Shown: positions 17,961 to 30,573, numbered from the stretch's first letter. The stretch: 64,000 nt of DNA from Rhodopseudomonas sp. BR0M22 (GCF_010907035.1 NZ_QUMK01000016.1:1-64000), one strand, 5' to 3'. The notes: generated by a model from the sequence alone, not told the origin. Numbers and translations: made by a program.

Positions 17961-18152
17961 GGTGTATCACCTCGTCATTGAGTTGAGACACTCCCGGGAT
18001 CGACCCCGGATGCGTTGTCGGAGCGTTGGCAGCGGCACCCCCGCGCCACCGCCCGTCTCTTGCAGGCCCGATAAATCAAGCATAACTCGTGCCATAAGCA
18101 CAGCTTTGCATATCGCGTGCGCCGAGCGCAACAGGTCGAGGGAGCAGCCGCT

Positions 18153-19982
18153 ATGTTCGAGTCGCATTTCCAGAGCTTCGAGGATCCCGAGATCGGAGTC
18201 GCGCTCACCGCGCGGCTGTCGGCGTTCCGCGAAGAGCTGCTGCGGCGCAAGCTCACCGGATTTGCAATTCCCCGCGCCGATCAGCAACAAAACGAGTATG
18301 TGCCGCCCTCCGAAGAACGCTTGGCGTGGCTCACCGGCTTCACCGGATCGGCCGGTCTGGCCTACGTGCTGATCGATCAGGCCGCGCTGTTCGTCGATGG
18401 CCGCTACACCTTGCAGGCCGCCAAGCAGGTCGACGGCAACGCCTGGAGCATCGAGTCGCTGATCGAGCCGCCGCCGGAACGCTGGCTCGAGACGCATCTG
18501 AAAGCCGGTGATCGCCTCGGATTTGATCCGTGGCTGCACACATCTTCAGCAGTCGAACGGATGCAGGCCGCCTGCGCCAAGGCCGGCGCCGAGCTGGTGG
18601 CGGTCGATGGCAATCCGGTCGATGCGGTGTGGAGCGAACGCCCCGCGGCGCCGCTCGGACCGGTCAGCGTCCACGGCATGGAATTTTCCGGCGAGAGCGA
18701 GACCAGCAAGCTCGCCCGCATCAATGAGGAACTGGCGCGGCTGAAGGCCGACGCGCTGGTGCTGTCGGATTCCCACGCGGTGGCCTGGACCTTCAACATC
18801 CGCGGCGCCGACGTCTCGCACACGCCACTGCCGCTGTCCTACGCGCTGCTGCCGAAGCACGGCCGCCCCACCATCTTCATCGACGGCCGCAAGCTGTCGA
18901 ACAGCGCCCGCGATCATCTCGAGCAGACTGCGCAAGTCGCCGAGCCCGCCGCTCTGGCGCCGATGCTGCGCGAGCTGGCCAAGACCGGCGCCACCATCGC
19001 GCTCGACAGCGCCACCGCGGCCGATGCGCTGACCCGGCTGATCAAGGAGGCCGGCGGCAAGCCGCTGCGCGGCGCCGATCCGGTCGCGCTGCTCAAGGCC
19101 GTCAAGAACAACGCAGAGATCGACGGCACCCGCGCCGCGCATCGCCGCGACGCGGTGGCGCTGGTGCGCTTTCTCGCCTTCATCGATGCGGAGGCGCCGA
19201 AGGGGACACTGACCGAGATCGACGCGGTCGAAGCGCTGGAGACGTTCCGCCGCGACACCGGCGCGCTCAAGGACGTGTCGTTCCCGACCATCTCCGGCAC
19301 CGGCCCGAACGGCGCGATCGTGCATTATCGCGTCACCCGCAAGAGCAACCGGCGGATCCAGCCCGGCGATCTGCTGCTGATCGATTCCGGCGCTCAGTAT
19401 CAGGACGGCACCACCGACGTCACCCGCACCATCGCGGTCGGCGAGCCGACGGCGGAGATGCGCGACCGCTTCACCCGCGTGCTGCGCGGCCACCTCGCGA
19501 TTGCCCGCGCGGTGTTTCCCGACGGCACCACCGGCGCGCAGCTCGACACGCTGGCGCGGCAGTTCCTGTGGCAGGCCGGAATCGATTTCGAGCACGGCAC
19601 CGGCCACGGCGTCGGCAGCTATCTGTCGGTGCACGAAGGCCCGGCGCGGATCTCCAAGCTCGGCACCACGCCGCTGAAGCGCGGCATGATCCTCTCCAAC
19701 GAGCCCGGCTACTACAAGACCGACAGCTACGGCATCCGCATCGAGAATCTCGAACTGGTGGTCGAGAAACAGATCGACGGCGCCGAGAAACCGATGAACG
19801 GTTTCGAGGCCCTGACGCTGGCGCCGATCGACCGCCGGCTGATCGACGTCGCGATGCTCAGCGCCGAGGAGCGATCCTGGCTCGACGCCTACCACACCCG
19901 CGTCCGCGAAACCGTCCGCCCCCACCTCGACGGCCCGACCCAGCTCTGGCTGGACGCTGCGACCGCGCCGTTGGAGGCCTGA
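18153..19982 (+). CDS. pepP: Xaa-Pro aminopeptidase (aminopeptidase P), M24B family
   Basis: 609 residues from ATG 18153, with GAGGGAG about 9 bases upstream. This is the long, three-domain form: two creatinase-like N-terminal domains (including WLTGFTGSAGLAYVLIDQAA) and a C-terminal pita-bread domain. Metal ligands are visible in LLIDSGAQYQDGTTDVTRT (about 404-422), in FEHGTGHGVGSYLSVHEGP (about 478-496), and in the following NEPGYY and EN segments. It removes N-terminal residues preceding proline. Stand-alone gene, followed by dispersed palindromes. Confidence 0.92.
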   Translation: MFESHFQSFEDPEIGVALTARLSAFREELLRRKLTGFAIPRADQQQNEYVPPSEERLAWLTGFTGSAGLAYVLIDQAALFVDGRYTLQAAKQVDGNAWSIESLIEPPPERWLETHLKAGDRLGFDPWLHTSSAVERMQAACAKAGAELVAVDGNPVDAVWSERPAAPLGPVSVHGMEFSGESETSKLARINEELARLKADALVLSDSHAVAWTFNIRGADVSHTPLPLSYALLPKHGRPTIFIDGRKLSNSARDHLEQTAQVAEPAALAPMLRELAKTGATIALDSATAADALTRLIKEAGGKPLRGADPVALLKAVKNNAEIDGTRAAHRRDAVALVRFLAFIDAEAPKGTLTEIDAVEALETFRRDTGALKDVSFPTISGTGPNGAIVHYRVTRKSNRRIQPGDLLLIDSGAQYQDGTTDVTRTIAVGEPTAEMRDRFTRVLRGHLAIARAVFPDGTTGAQLDTLARQFLWQAGIDFEHGTGHGVGSYLSVHEGPARISKLGTTPLKRGMILSNEPGYYKTDSYGIRIENLELVVEKQIDGAEKPMNGFEALTLAPIDRRLIDVAMLSAEERSWLDAYHTRVRETVRPHLDGPTQLWLDAATAPLEA

Positions 19983-20363
19983 GCGCCTGAAGCGGTGAGT
20001 GCCACCCTCTCCCCGAGTCATTCCGGGGCGCGAGCGCCAGCTCGCGAACCCGGAATCTGAAGCGGGCACGGCCTGGAGCTGCGTCGCGCACACTAACCTC
20101 GAGATTCCGGGTTCGCCGCTGCGCGGCGCCCCGGAATGACACGCGAGAGTTTCTGCGCACGCGCCCCGGAATGACAGGTTGAGAGTCTGCGCGCGAATGA
20201 CACCGATCCGAGGCCTGTGCGGCCCGACGACCAGCAGCCCCTCGCCCGCCTTCCGCATAGCCTTATGCCGAAAAACCGCCTGTTAGCATTGCCCTGGCAG
20301 GCTACAGTCGTTTCACCAGCTCACATCCTTCGCCACGGCAGGCCCGTCGGGAACCGCTCTCGC
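19983..20363. other. Repeat-bearing intergenic stretch between pepP and the MFS gene
   Basis: 381 bases holding one head-to-head pair of palindromic elements plus a third partial copy (20161-20175), then about 180 bases without recognisable features before the MFS start. Open frames run through it but have no coding signature. Confidence 0.5.
20015..20140. repeat. Inverted pair of dispersed palindromic elements (family A, pair 1)
   Basis: A direct copy, gagtcattccggggcgcgag to gaacccggaatct (20015-20057), faces an inverted copy, gagattccgggttcgc to ccccggaatgac (20101-20140). Each copy can fold into a hairpin by itself and the two can pair with each other. The same pair recurs three more times in this window. 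Confidence 0.85.
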
Positions 20364-21653
20364 ATGCACGGAATCGTCGGCAGATACGCAACGATCGACG
20401 CCAGCCGGCGCGACCTGCCGCCGTCGAAGCTGCTGCTCCTGCTGCTGGTGCTGATGAACGGTGCGGCGCCGATCGCGCTGTACATCTTCGTGCCGGCGCT
20501 CCCCGTGCTGGCGAGCGATTTTTCCAGCGACATCTCGGTCGCGCAGATGACCGTGTCGCTCTACATGGTCGGGCTGGCCTGCTCGCAGCTGATCATGGGG
20601 CCGTTGTCCGACCGTTTCGGCCGCCGCCCGGTGCTGCTAGGCGGGCTGGCGCTGATGGTCGCCGCCAGCATCGGCTGCATCTTCGCGCAGACCCTGCCGC
20701 AACTGATCGCCCTGCGCTTCCTGCAGGCGCTCGGCGGCGCGTCCGGCATGGTGATCAGCCGCGCCATCATCCGCGATCTCTACAGCCGCGACCGCGTCGG
20801 CGGCATGCTCAGTCTCGTGATCGCCGTGATGATGATCGCGCAGATGCTGAGCCCGCTCGCCGGCGGCGTGATCGAAACCGCGTTCGGCTGGCGCGCGATC
20901 TTCTACGCCGTCACCGCCGGAGCGGTCGTCGTCGCCGCCGCGATCACGCTGGCGCTGCCGGAAACGAGCCGCCGCAGCGGCGCGCCGGCCGCGCAGCGCG
21001 GCGGCTTCCGCACCGACCTGCGCAGCCTGTTCGGCAGCCGCGCCTTCATCGGCTACGTGCTGTGCCAGGTGCTGGCGTCGGCGATCATCTTCATCTTCGC
21101 CGGCGGCGGCCCCTACGTCGTGGTGACGCAGATGGGCCGCAGCAGCGCCGAGTACGGCGCATGGTTCGCCAGCTCCGGCTTCGCCTATCTGATGGGCAAC
21201 GTGTTCTGCGTGAAGTTCTCGCCGCGGCATTCGCTCGACCGGCTGATCTGGTTCGGGCTCAGCTTGCAGATCGTCGGCGCGCTGCTCAATCTGGCGTGGG
21301 GCATCCTCGGCTGGAATCAGGTGCCGAGCTGGCTGTTCGGCACCCACATGATCATCATGTTCGGCAACGCCGCGGTAATGGCCAATGCTGCCGCCGGCGC
21401 GATCAGCATCCGCCCGCAGGCCGCTGGGACCGCATCCGGTCTGATGGGCTTCACCCAATTCGGGTTCGGCTCGCTGTGCTCACAGGCCGGCGCCTGGCTA
21501 GGCGGCCATTTCGCCACGCCGTTGCCGCTCAACATCGCGATCTTCGGAACGGCACTCGCCTGCGCCTCGGCGATGATCTTCCTGGTGCCGCGCCGCAATC
21601 TGATCGCGACCGAGGAACTGATCGAAAAGGCGGAAGAAGAGACGCTGGTGTAG
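20364..21653 (+). CDS. MFS drug-resistance transporter, Bcr/CflA-like
   Basis: 429 residues from ATG 20364 (upstream in-frame ATGs lie in non-conserved sequence). Twelve membrane segments are expected; motif A is seen as GPLSDRFGRRPVLLGG after helix 2, and the helix 4-5 region reads LIALRFLQALGGASGMVISR followed by AIIRDLY, which is characteristic of the Bcr/CflA (DHA1) subfamily of proton-coupled efflux pumps. Substrate unknown. No regulator gene is adjacent. Confidence 0.85.
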   Translation: MHGIVGRYATIDASRRDLPPSKLLLLLLVLMNGAAPIALYIFVPALPVLASDFSSDISVAQMTVSLYMVGLACSQLIMGPLSDRFGRRPVLLGGLALMVAASIGCIFAQTLPQLIALRFLQALGGASGMVISRAIIRDLYSRDRVGGMLSLVIAVMMIAQMLSPLAGGVIETAFGWRAIFYAVTAGAVVVAAAITLALPETSRRSGAPAAQRGGFRTDLRSLFGSRAFIGYVLCQVLASAIIFIFAGGGPYVVVTQMGRSSAEYGAWFASSGFAYLMGNVFCVKFSPRHSLDRLIWFGLSLQIVGALLNLAWGILGWNQVPSWLFGTHMIIMFGNAAVMANAAAGAISIRPQAAGTASGLMGFTQFGFGSLCSQAGAWLGGHFATPLPLNIAIFGTALACASAMIFLVPRRNLIATEELIEKAEEETLV

Positions 21654-21712
21654 ATCGGCGATCCTTCACCGTCATCCCAGAGGCTCACGCGTTCACATCG
21701 AAGCGCCCCAAC

Positions 21713-21813
21713 GAGTCATTCCGGGGCGCTCACGAAGTGAGCGAACCCGGAATGTCGATCGGCAGAACACCTCGAGATTCCGGGTTCGCGCGTTCCGCGC
21801 GCCCCGGAATGAC
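21713..21813. repeat. Inverted pair of palindromic elements (family A, pair 2)
   Basis: Direct copy 21713-21755 and inverted copy 21774-21813, of the same gagtcattccggggcgc / gaacccggaat type as pair 1. It fills the space between the convergent MFS and ligA genes, ending 4 bases from the ligA stop, and may act as a shared terminator. Confidence 0.85.
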
Positions 21814-21817
21814 GGGG

Positions 21818-24093
<2,276 letters not shown>

Positions 24094-24111
24094 GCCGCGC
24101 GCGAGGCGCCG

Positions 24112-24399
24112 GTGGCCTATTATGTCTACCTAGTCGCCAGCCGGAAAGACGGTGCGCTGTATGTCGGCGTCACCAACGACCTCGTCCGCCGGGTCTACGA
24201 GCATCGCACCAAAGCCGTGCCGGGTTTCACCTCGAAATACAACATCGCCAGACTGGTGTGGTTCGAAATCCACGACGACCCGATCTCCGCAATCACCCGG
24301 GAAAAGGAGATCAAGAAGTGGCGGCGCGCCTGGAAAGTGGCGTTGATCGAGCGGGACAATCCGGGCTGGGAGGATCTGTTCGAGACGATCGTGCGATAG
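24112..24399 (+). CDS. GIY-YIG nuclease family protein (UPF0213-like)
   Basis: 95 residues from GTG 24112, with GAGG 5 bases upstream. Single-domain protein: YYVYLVASRKDGALYVGVTN (the GIY and YIG strands), then DLVRRVYEHR with the catalytic-type Arg, and AITREKEIKKWRR with the Glu. Length is typical of stand-alone UPF0213/YhbQ-like members. It is on the opposite strand to recN and ligA and closely flanked by family A palindromes (18 bases before, 25 bases after). Function unknown; a role in processing branched or hairpin DNA is an inference. Confidence 0.88.
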   Translation: MAYYVYLVASRKDGALYVGVTNDLVRRVYEHRTKAVPGFTSKYNIARLVWFEIHDDPISAITREKEIKKWRRAWKVALIERDNPGWEDLFETIVR

Positions 24400-24424
24400 G
24401 CCGGGGCCGGGTGCCCTGAACCTC

Positions 24425-24533
24425 GGGATTCCGGGTTCGCGCTGCGCGCGCCCCGGAATGACGGCGTGTTGAGAAACGGCCCCTCAGCGAGTCATTCCGG
24501 GGCGCGAGCGAAAGCTCGCGAACCCGGAATCTC
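24425..24533. repeat. Inverted pair of palindromic elements (family A, pair 4)
   Basis: Inverted copy 24425-24462 and direct copy 24489-24533, same family as pairs 1-3. It lies between the GIY-YIG stop and the recN stop. Together with pair 3 it brackets the GIY-YIG gene with copies in opposite orientation. Confidence 0.85.
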
Positions 24534-24553
24534 TGCCACTGGGAGGAGCCCCC

Positions 24554-26239
24554 CTACCCCGCCGCCTTGATCAGCCGGTCCGCGGCCGCCCTCGCCTCTG
24601 CGGTGATCTCCGCGCCTGCCAGCATCCGCGCGATTTCTTCGCGGCGGTGGTCTAGTTCCAGCGCGGCGACGCGGGTGGCGACGCGTTTGCCCTTGTCGAG
24701 GGCGGCTTTCGAGATCAAGAGGTGCTGGTCGGCGCGGGCGGCGACCTGGGGGGCGTGGGTCACGGCCATCACCTGGACCTTGGAGGCGAGCCGCGCCAGC
24801 CGGGCTCCGATCGCATCGGCGACCGCGCCGCCGACGCCGGTATCGATCTCGTCGAACACCAGGGTCGGTGCCGAGCCCTTGTCGGACAGCACCACCTTCA
24901 GCGCCAGCAGGAAGCGCGACAGCTCGCCGCCGGAGGCGACCTTCATCAGCGGGCCCGGCCGCGTGCCCGGATTGGTCTGCACCCAGAATTCGACGCGGTC
25001 GATGCCCTGCGGCCCTGGAGCCGCCGCATCGGCCTCGACCTGGGTCATGAACTTGGCGCGTTCGAGCTTGAGGGGCGCGAGCTCGGCGCCGACCGCCTTG
25101 TTGAGCTTGTCGGCCGCCTTGGTGCGCGCGGCCGACAGCTTCGCCGCCGCCGCATCATAGCGGGCGTCGGCCTCGGCCGCGGCCTTCTCCAGCACGACGA
25201 GCCGATCGGCGCCGGCATCGATCAGCGCGACGTCGGCGACGTATTGCGCCGCCAGCGCGGCGAGCGAATCCACCGGCGTCGAATACTTGCGGGCGGCGGC
25301 GCGCAGCGCGAACAGCCGCTCCTCGATCCGCTCCAGCTCCAAGGGGTCGAAATCGGCCGCCGCGAGCGCCGCATTGAGGAGCTGGTCGGCCTCCTCCAGC
25401 GCATTGATGGCGGCGTCGATTGCTTTCACCGCCGGCTCGACCAGCTGCGGCGCGGAGCCGGCGCGGCGCTCCAGCCGGCGCACCGCGGCGGCGAGCGAAG
25501 CCACCGGCGAATGATGCCCGCCGACCGCCTCCTGCGCCTCGCGCAAATCGGCTGCGATCTTCTCGCCCTGCATCATGGTGGCGCGGCGCTCGGCCAGCGA
25601 GGTCTCCTCGCCGTCCTGCGGCGCGAGCTGCTTCAGCTCGTCGGCGGCATGGCGCAGATAATCGGCCTCGCGCGCGGCGCGCTCCATCCCGGCGCGGTGG
25701 GCGTCGAGCGCGGCGCGCGCGGTGCGGCGGCCGTCCCACAGCGTCTCCAGCGCGGCGACGTCCTTGTCGAGTCCGGCGAAGGCGTCGAGCAGGCGGCGAT
25801 GCGTCGCCGCATCGACCAGCGCCCGCTCGTCGTGCTGACCGTGAATCTCCACCAGCGTCGCGCCGACCGCTTTCAGGGTCTGCACGCTGACCGACTGGTC
25901 GTTGATGAAAGCGCGGGTACGGCCGTCGGCGAGCTGGACGCGGCGCAGGATCAGTTCGCCGGATTCATCGACCTCACGGTCGTCGAGGCCGTTGGCTTTG
26001 AGAATCGCGAACGCCGGATGGGTTTTGGCGACATCGAAACTGGCGGTGACCTGCCCATGCTCGGCGCCGTGGCGGACCAGCGCGGCATCGCCCCGACCGC
26101 CAAGCGCCAGTGCAAAGGCATCGAGCAGAATCGATTTGCCGGCGCCGGTTTCGCCGGTCAGCACTGCAAGGCCACGTGAAAATTCGATGTCGAGCCGCTC
26201 GATCAACACGATATCGCGGATCGAAAGGCGCGCCAGCAT
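24554..26239 (-). CDS. recN: DNA repair protein RecN
   Basis: 561 residues, SMC-like ATPase for double-strand break repair. Walker A GETGAGKS (29-36) is preceded by IVLIERLDIEFSRGLAVLTG. A long central region rich in Ala, Leu and charged residues is the coiled coil. The C-terminal half has SGGELSRFLLALKVVL (ABC signature) and LVFDEIDTGVGG (Walker B). It starts 12 bases after bamD ends, so it is probably co-transcribed with it. No LexA-type box is evident upstream. Confidence 0.94.
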   Translation of the reverse strand: MLARLSIRDIVLIERLDIEFSRGLAVLTGETGAGKSILLDAFALALGGRGDAALVRHGAEHGQVTASFDVAKTHPAFAILKANGLDDREVDESGELILRRVQLADGRTRAFINDQSVSVQTLKAVGATLVEIHGQHDERALVDAATHRRLLDAFAGLDKDVAALETLWDGRRTARAALDAHRAGMERAAREADYLRHAADELKQLAPQDGEETSLAERRATMMQGEKIAADLREAQEAVGGHHSPVASLAAAVRRLERRAGSAPQLVEPAVKAIDAAINALEEADQLLNAALAAADFDPLELERIEERLFALRAAARKYSTPVDSLAALAAQYVADVALIDAGADRLVVLEKAAAEADARYDAAAAKLSAARTKAADKLNKAVGAELAPLKLERAKFMTQVEADAAAPGPQGIDRVEFWVQTNPGTRPGPLMKVASGGELSRFLLALKVVLSDKGSAPTLVFDEIDTGVGGAVADAIGARLARLASKVQVMAVTHAPQVAARADQHLLISKAALDKGKRVATRVAALELDHRREEIARMLAGAEITAEARAAADRLIKAAG

Positions 26240-26251
26240 GAGAGACAGGTC

Positions 26252-27160
26252 CTATCCGAGGCCGAGTTTCTTGAACGACCTAGAGATCCAGGAGCCCTTG
26301 TTCTCGGTCGGTTCGAGTCCACCCGACTTTACAAGAGTGTAGGCGTCTTTGTACCACTTGCTGTCAGGAAAATTGTGGCCAAGCACGGCGGCGGCGGTCT
26401 GCGCCTCGCCGACGATACCGATCGCCATATAGGCCTCGGTCAGCCGCGCCAGCGCCTCTTCGACGTGGCGGGTGGTCTGGTAGCGCGTCACCACGGTCTT
26501 GAAGCGGTTGATCGCCGCGGCATAGTCGCGCTTGCTCATGTAATAGCGACCGATATCCATCTCCTTGCCGGCGAGCTGGTCGCGGGCGCCTTCCAGCTTC
26601 TGCTTGGCGCTGGTGGCGTATTCGGAGGTCGGATATTTGCGGATCACCTCTTCGAGCGCCGCGATCGCCTTTTCGGTGCGGCCCTGGTCGCGCGAGATGT
26701 CCGGGATCTGGTCGTAATTCGACGCCGCGATCAGATACTGCGCATAAGCCGCGTCGGGGCTGCCGGGATGCAGCGTGACGTAGCGGGTGGCGGCGCCGAT
26801 GCAGCTGTCGTAGTCGCCGGCCTGATAATAAGCGTAGGCGGACATCAGCAGCGATTTGCGCGCCCAATCCGAATACGGGTGCTGGCGGTCGACTTCCTCG
26901 AACTTCTTGGCGGCGCCCTTGGTGTCCTTGTCCTTGTTCATCAAGTACAAGCCCTCGTTGTAGAGCTTGTCCGCCGGCTCATCGATCATCTTGTCGTCTT
27001 TGGCCAGGAACTTGTCCCAGATCGCGCCAGTGCCGCAGCCACCGAGCGGCAGCGACAGCGCCAGCAGACTGAAGATCATCGGAAGGCCGCGCCGCAGGCG
27101 ATCGCCCCTGCGCGAAGTTTCCCCGTTCCGCAGTCCGAGCGCGATCCGCTGTACCGACAT
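26252..27160 (-). CDS. bamD: Outer-membrane assembly lipoprotein BamD (ComL)
   Basis: 302 residues from ATG 27160; longer frames upstream lack conservation. A long basic N-region precedes the signal sequence GLPMIFSLLALSLPLGGC, with the lipidated Cys near residue 42. The mature part is made of TPR-like repeats beginning LYNEGLYLMNKDKDTKGAAK and continuing FEEVDRQHPYSDWARKSLLM, ending with the Lys-rich SFKKLGLG. BamD is an essential BAM-complex lipoprotein for outer-membrane barrel insertion. Position next to lpxC and recN is common in Rhizobiales. Confidence 0.92.
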   Translation of the reverse strand: MSVQRIALGLRNGETSRRGDRLRRGLPMIFSLLALSLPLGGCGTGAIWDKFLAKDDKMIDEPADKLYNEGLYLMNKDKDTKGAAKKFEEVDRQHPYSDWARKSLLMSAYAYYQAGDYDSCIGAATRYVTLHPGSPDAAYAQYLIAASNYDQIPDISRDQGRTEKAIAALEEVIRKYPTSEYATSAKQKLEGARDQLAGKEMDIGRYYMSKRDYAAAINRFKTVVTRYQTTRHVEEALARLTEAYMAIGIVGEAQTAAAVLGHNFPDSKWYKDAYTLVKSGGLEPTENKGSWISRSFKKLGLG

Positions 27161-27389
27161 CAATTCCAACCCGACCAATGGAGAACGGTGTGCCCCGGCA
27201 TTCGACCAAGGCCGCGGTGGCCTGCAGCCATCGACCTGCGCCGGAAGCGCGAAAGCAACCGACGGCTGTTTAGCCGAAAAAGGCGACTTCACCAACCGGG
27301 TAAGCAGCCAATTCGCCGGGAATAAGGCGGCCGGCCCAATCGGTTAACCGGCGGCAACGATGTGGAAAAGCAGCGCGCGCCTGTTGCGT

Positions 27390-28352
27390 TCAGGACACGT
27401 CCGGGCCGTAGGCCGGAGCCACCATGCCGCCGACCAGACCGGTGACGGCCTCGGCGTGACCACGCACCGCGCGGCGCGCCGGCTCGGCTTCGATCACCCG
27501 CCAGGCGCTGCGATCAGCCAGCAGAGCGGTGAGCGCGGTGTGGTTGAGCTTGTGGCCGCCGCGCACCGAGCGATAGGCGCCGAGGATCGGCAGGCCGGCG
27601 AGCGCAAGGTCGCCGATCGCATCAAGCGCCTTGTGGCGGGCGCATTCGTCGGAAAAGCGCAGGCCTTCCGGATTCAGCAGACGGTCTTCGTCGAACACCA
27701 CCGAGTTTTCGAACGAGGCGCCGAGCGCGTAGCCCATTTTCCAAAGCCGGGCGACATCGCTCATCCGGCCGAAGGTGCGGGCGCGCGAAACTTCGCGGCG
27801 GAACATCTCCGGCTCGACCGCGAGCGCGTATTTCTGCTTGCCGATCTGCGGGTTGGTGAAGTCGATTTCGACTTCGACGCGGAAGCCGGACGCATAGGGG
27901 CGGAATTCGCCGAACGATTCGCCGATAGCAGCGGACACCGGCTTCAGAACCTGGAGATACCGGCGGGGTGCGGTCTGCTCGCGAAGGCCGGCCTGATCGA
28001 TGGCGGCAACGAACGGAGCAGCGCTGCCGTCCATGATCGGAACTTCGGGGCCGTCGACTTCGATCGTGGCGTTGTCGATGCCCATGCCGCGCAGCGCGGA
28101 GAGGACGTGTTCGGCGGTGGAAACGAGCGGCCCGTCGCTGTCGCCCAGAACCGTGGCCAGCTCGGTGGCGACCACCGATTTCGACGTCGCCTTGATCTCG
28201 CGATCGGCGCCATCAAGTCCGGTCCGGACAAAAAGAAAACCCGCATCGATGTCTGCGGGTCCCAACGTCAGAGTCACAGGACGGCCCGAATGAACACCTA
28301 CGCCCGTCACCGTGGCTTGCGAACGCAGCGTGGTTTGCCGGCTGAACTTCAT
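27390..28352 (-). CDS. lpxC: UDP-3-O-acyl-N-acetylglucosamine deacetylase
   Basis: 320 residues from ATG 28352 (MKFSRQTTLRS). First committed step of lipid A synthesis. Visible signatures: GVGVHSGRPVTLTLGPA at the N-terminus, LSALRGMGIDNATIEVDGPE with IMDGSAAPFV, and the zinc-ligand motif ECARHKALDAIGDLALAG, with KLNHTALTALL later. Length is slightly above the typical 305. It follows ftsZ in the minus-strand block; the ftsZ terminator hairpin lies in between, so it probably has its own promoter. Confidence 0.94.
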   Translation of the reverse strand: MKFSRQTTLRSQATVTGVGVHSGRPVTLTLGPADIDAGFLFVRTGLDGADREIKATSKSVVATELATVLGDSDGPLVSTAEHVLSALRGMGIDNATIEVDGPEVPIMDGSAAPFVAAIDQAGLREQTAPRRYLQVLKPVSAAIGESFGEFRPYASGFRVEVEIDFTNPQIGKQKYALAVEPEMFRREVSRARTFGRMSDVARLWKMGYALGASFENSVVFDEDRLLNPEGLRFSDECARHKALDAIGDLALAGLPILGAYRSVRGGHKLNHTALTALLADRSAWRVIEAEPARRAVRGHAEAVTGLVGGMVAPAYGPDVS

Positions 28353-28698
28353 AAGTAAAGTGTCCCACTGACGCAGTGCGGAAATCGGTCCAGTCTCAGC
28401 GGCCGGACGACTCGCTCTGTGCGTCCCCAAGTCGTGATTGACCATAGCACTGCCCCAAATCGCGCCAACTCACGCTTTTTTACGGATTGTTACCCCAACT
28501 CCGCCGTATTACCGCCGCCCCGCGATCGAATTCGACATCAATCGTGATCGTCACGGCTTTTCTTAAAATTCGCCTAAAGTCGCAATCTGACGATATTTCA
28601 GTAACTTAGACGGCAGAGACCAGAACCGAGGCTTGCCACAAAAAAGGGCCCCGGCGGTTCGCCGAGGCCCTGGATCACGTCAGATTTCAGACATTGTT
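28353..28698. other. Intergenic stretch between ftsZ and lpxC
   Basis: 346 bases containing the ftsZ terminator at its right end and the presumed lpxC promoter and leader. A moderately AT-rich segment (about 28530-28620) is the best promoter candidate; no confident -35/-10 pair. Confidence 0.5.
28638..28670 (-). terminator. Rho-independent terminator after ftsZ
   Basis: On the minus strand an 11-bp stem with one mismatch (GGGCCTCGGCG/CGCCGGGGCCC; plus-strand positions 28660-28670 and 28646-28656) is followed by a run of six T. It lies 29 bases past the ftsZ stop. Confidence 0.85.
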
Positions 28699-30480
28699 TC
28701 AGGTCGCCTGCCGCCGCAGGAAGGCGGGGATATCGAGATGGTCGTCGCCCTGTGGCGCGGGAGCAACAGGTGCCGGGCGGCCGTGGATATCGAGACCCTG
28801 GGGCGCCTGGCGCTTGGCGTACTCAGACACCGGTTCCTTACCCATCTGCTCGGCGACGCTGCGCTGCGGCCGGCGATCCGGCAGCGGCGGCATCTGCGGA
28901 CCGCCGTGGCGGGCAGCCATCGCCGGCGCTTCGACCGGCTCGTCCTCGCGGCGGCCGAGGCCGTTGGCGAGACGCTGCAGCAGCGACAGCCGATTCTTCT
29001 GCGGGTGATCGTCTTCGGCGTCGCCGCGGGCCTGGCGAATTTCGTTCTGGGCAGGCACCGGCAGTTCATCGAACCGCGGCATCCGCGGCGGACGCATTGC
29101 GGCGCGGTCGGCCGCCGGCGGCACGAAGGCTTCCGGCGCGGTCGGCTCTTCGGCCACGGCACGCGATTGTTCCGGATCCGGGAACAGCGACGGCTTCTGC
29201 GGGATCGGGCGGACGGTGACGTCGCCGTAAGACGCCGGCTGAACCGGGGTCTCGGCCTGCGGCATCGGTTCGTTGCCGACGGCGGCGGCGATCGCGGCGA
29301 GCGCAGCGCGCTCGACATTGGCGGCCTGGCGCGGAGCCGATTCGGCGGCAGCGGCGACCGGAGCAGCGGAGGCCTGGGCGGCGCGCATCGCGGCGGCTTC
29401 GGCGATCCGCTGATTGTCTGCCCGCAGCTTGGCCGTCAGCTCGGCCAAGCGGCTATCGTTTCCCACCGCACTCGTCGGCGCAGCCGCCGGGGTGCCGGCG
29501 TTGCGCGACAACTGCGCCTGCTCGATGCCGGTGGCGACCACCGACACGCGGATGATGCCGTCGAGGCTCTCGTCGAAGGTCGCGCCGACGATGATGTTGG
29601 CGTCCTGATCGACCTCTTCGCGAATTCGGGTTGCGGCTTCGTCGACTTCGAACAGCGTCAGATCCTTGCCGCCGGTGATCGAGATCAACAGGCCACGTGC
29701 GCCCTTCATCGAGGAATCGTCGATCAGCGGATTGGCGATTGCGGCTTCGGCGGCGGTCAGCGCGCGCTTCTCGCCGGAGGCTTCACCGGTGCCCATCATC
29801 GCCTTGCCCATCTCGCGCATCACGGCGCGGACGTCGGCGAAGTCGAGGTTGATCAGTCCTTCCTTGACCATCAGGTCGGTGATGCAGGCAACGCCCGAAT
29901 ACAGCACCTGGTCGGCCATCGCGAACGCGTCGGCGAAGGTGGTCTTTTCGTTCGCGACCCGGAACAGGTTCTGGTTCGGGATGATCAGAAGAGTGTCGAC
30001 CACCTTGTGCAGCTCGGTGATGCCGCTCTCAGCGGTGCGCATCCGGCGCGCGCCTTCGAAGTGGAACGGCTTGGTCACCACGCCGACGGTCAGTATACCC
30101 ATCTCGCGCGCGGCCTTGGCGATCACCGGCGCGGCGCCGGTGCCGGTGCCGCCGCCCATGCCGGCGGTGACGAAAACCATATTGGCGCCCGAGAGGTGGT
30201 CGCGAATTTCGTCGATGACTTCCTGGGCGGCGGCCGAGCCGACGTCCGGCTGCGAGCCGGCGCCCAGCCCCTGAGTCACTTGCGTGCCCATCTGGATCAG
30301 GCGCTGCGCCTTCGACATCGTCAACGCCTGCGCGTCGGTGTTGGCGACCACAAAGTCAACGCCGTCGAGCCCGGCCGTGATCATGTTGTTGACCGCGTTG
30401 CCGCCGGCGCCACCGACGCCGAACACGGTGATCCGGGGCCGCAGCTCGCGAATGTCCGGGACGTTGAGATTGATGGTCAT
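28699..30480 (-). CDS. ftsZ: Cell division protein FtsZ
   Basis: 593 residues. The GTPase core (about 1-320) has [14 protein letters not shown], the tubulin signature [16 protein letters not shown] and [11 protein letters not shown]. About 250 residues of Ala/Pro/Gln-rich disordered linker follow, and the conserved C-terminal peptide for FtsA/ZipA-type partners is [12 protein letters not shown] at the very end. The long linker is normal for Rhizobiales FtsZ. It is downstream of ftsQ and ftsA and ends in a strong terminator. Confidence 0.96.
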   Translation of the reverse strand: MTINLNVPDIRELRPRITVFGVGGAGGNAVNNMITAGLDGVDFVVANTDAQALTMSKAQRLIQMGTQVTQGLGAGSQPDVGSAAAQEVIDEIRDHLSGANMVFVTAGMGGGTGTGAAPVIAKAAREMGILTVGVVTKPFHFEGARRMRTAESGITELHKVVDTLLIIPNQNLFRVANEKTTFADAFAMADQVLYSGVACITDLMVKEGLINLDFADVRAVMREMGKAMMGTGEASGEKRALTAAEAAIANPLIDDSSMKGARGLLISITGGKDLTLFEVDEAATRIREEVDQDANIIVGATFDESLDGIIRVSVVATGIEQAQLSRNAGTPAAAPTSAVGNDSRLAELTAKLRADNQRIAEAAAMRAAQASAAPVAAAAESAPRQAANVERAALAAIAAAVGNEPMPQAETPVQPASYGDVTVRPIPQKPSLFPDPEQSRAVAEEPTAPEAFVPPAADRAAMRPPRMPRFDELPVPAQNEIRQARGDAEDDHPQKNRLSLLQRLANGLGRREDEPVEAPAMAARHGGPQMPPLPDRRPQRSVAEQMGKEPVSEYAKRQAPQGLDIHGRPAPVAPAPQGDDHLDIPAFLRRQAT

Positions 30481-30573
30481 GATTGCCTCTCGATTACGCG
30501 CGCGTTGGTTCGTGAAGTCCCCGGCAACTGGCCTGGACGATCTGTGATGGCGGAAGGGGGCGGAAAAGAGTCA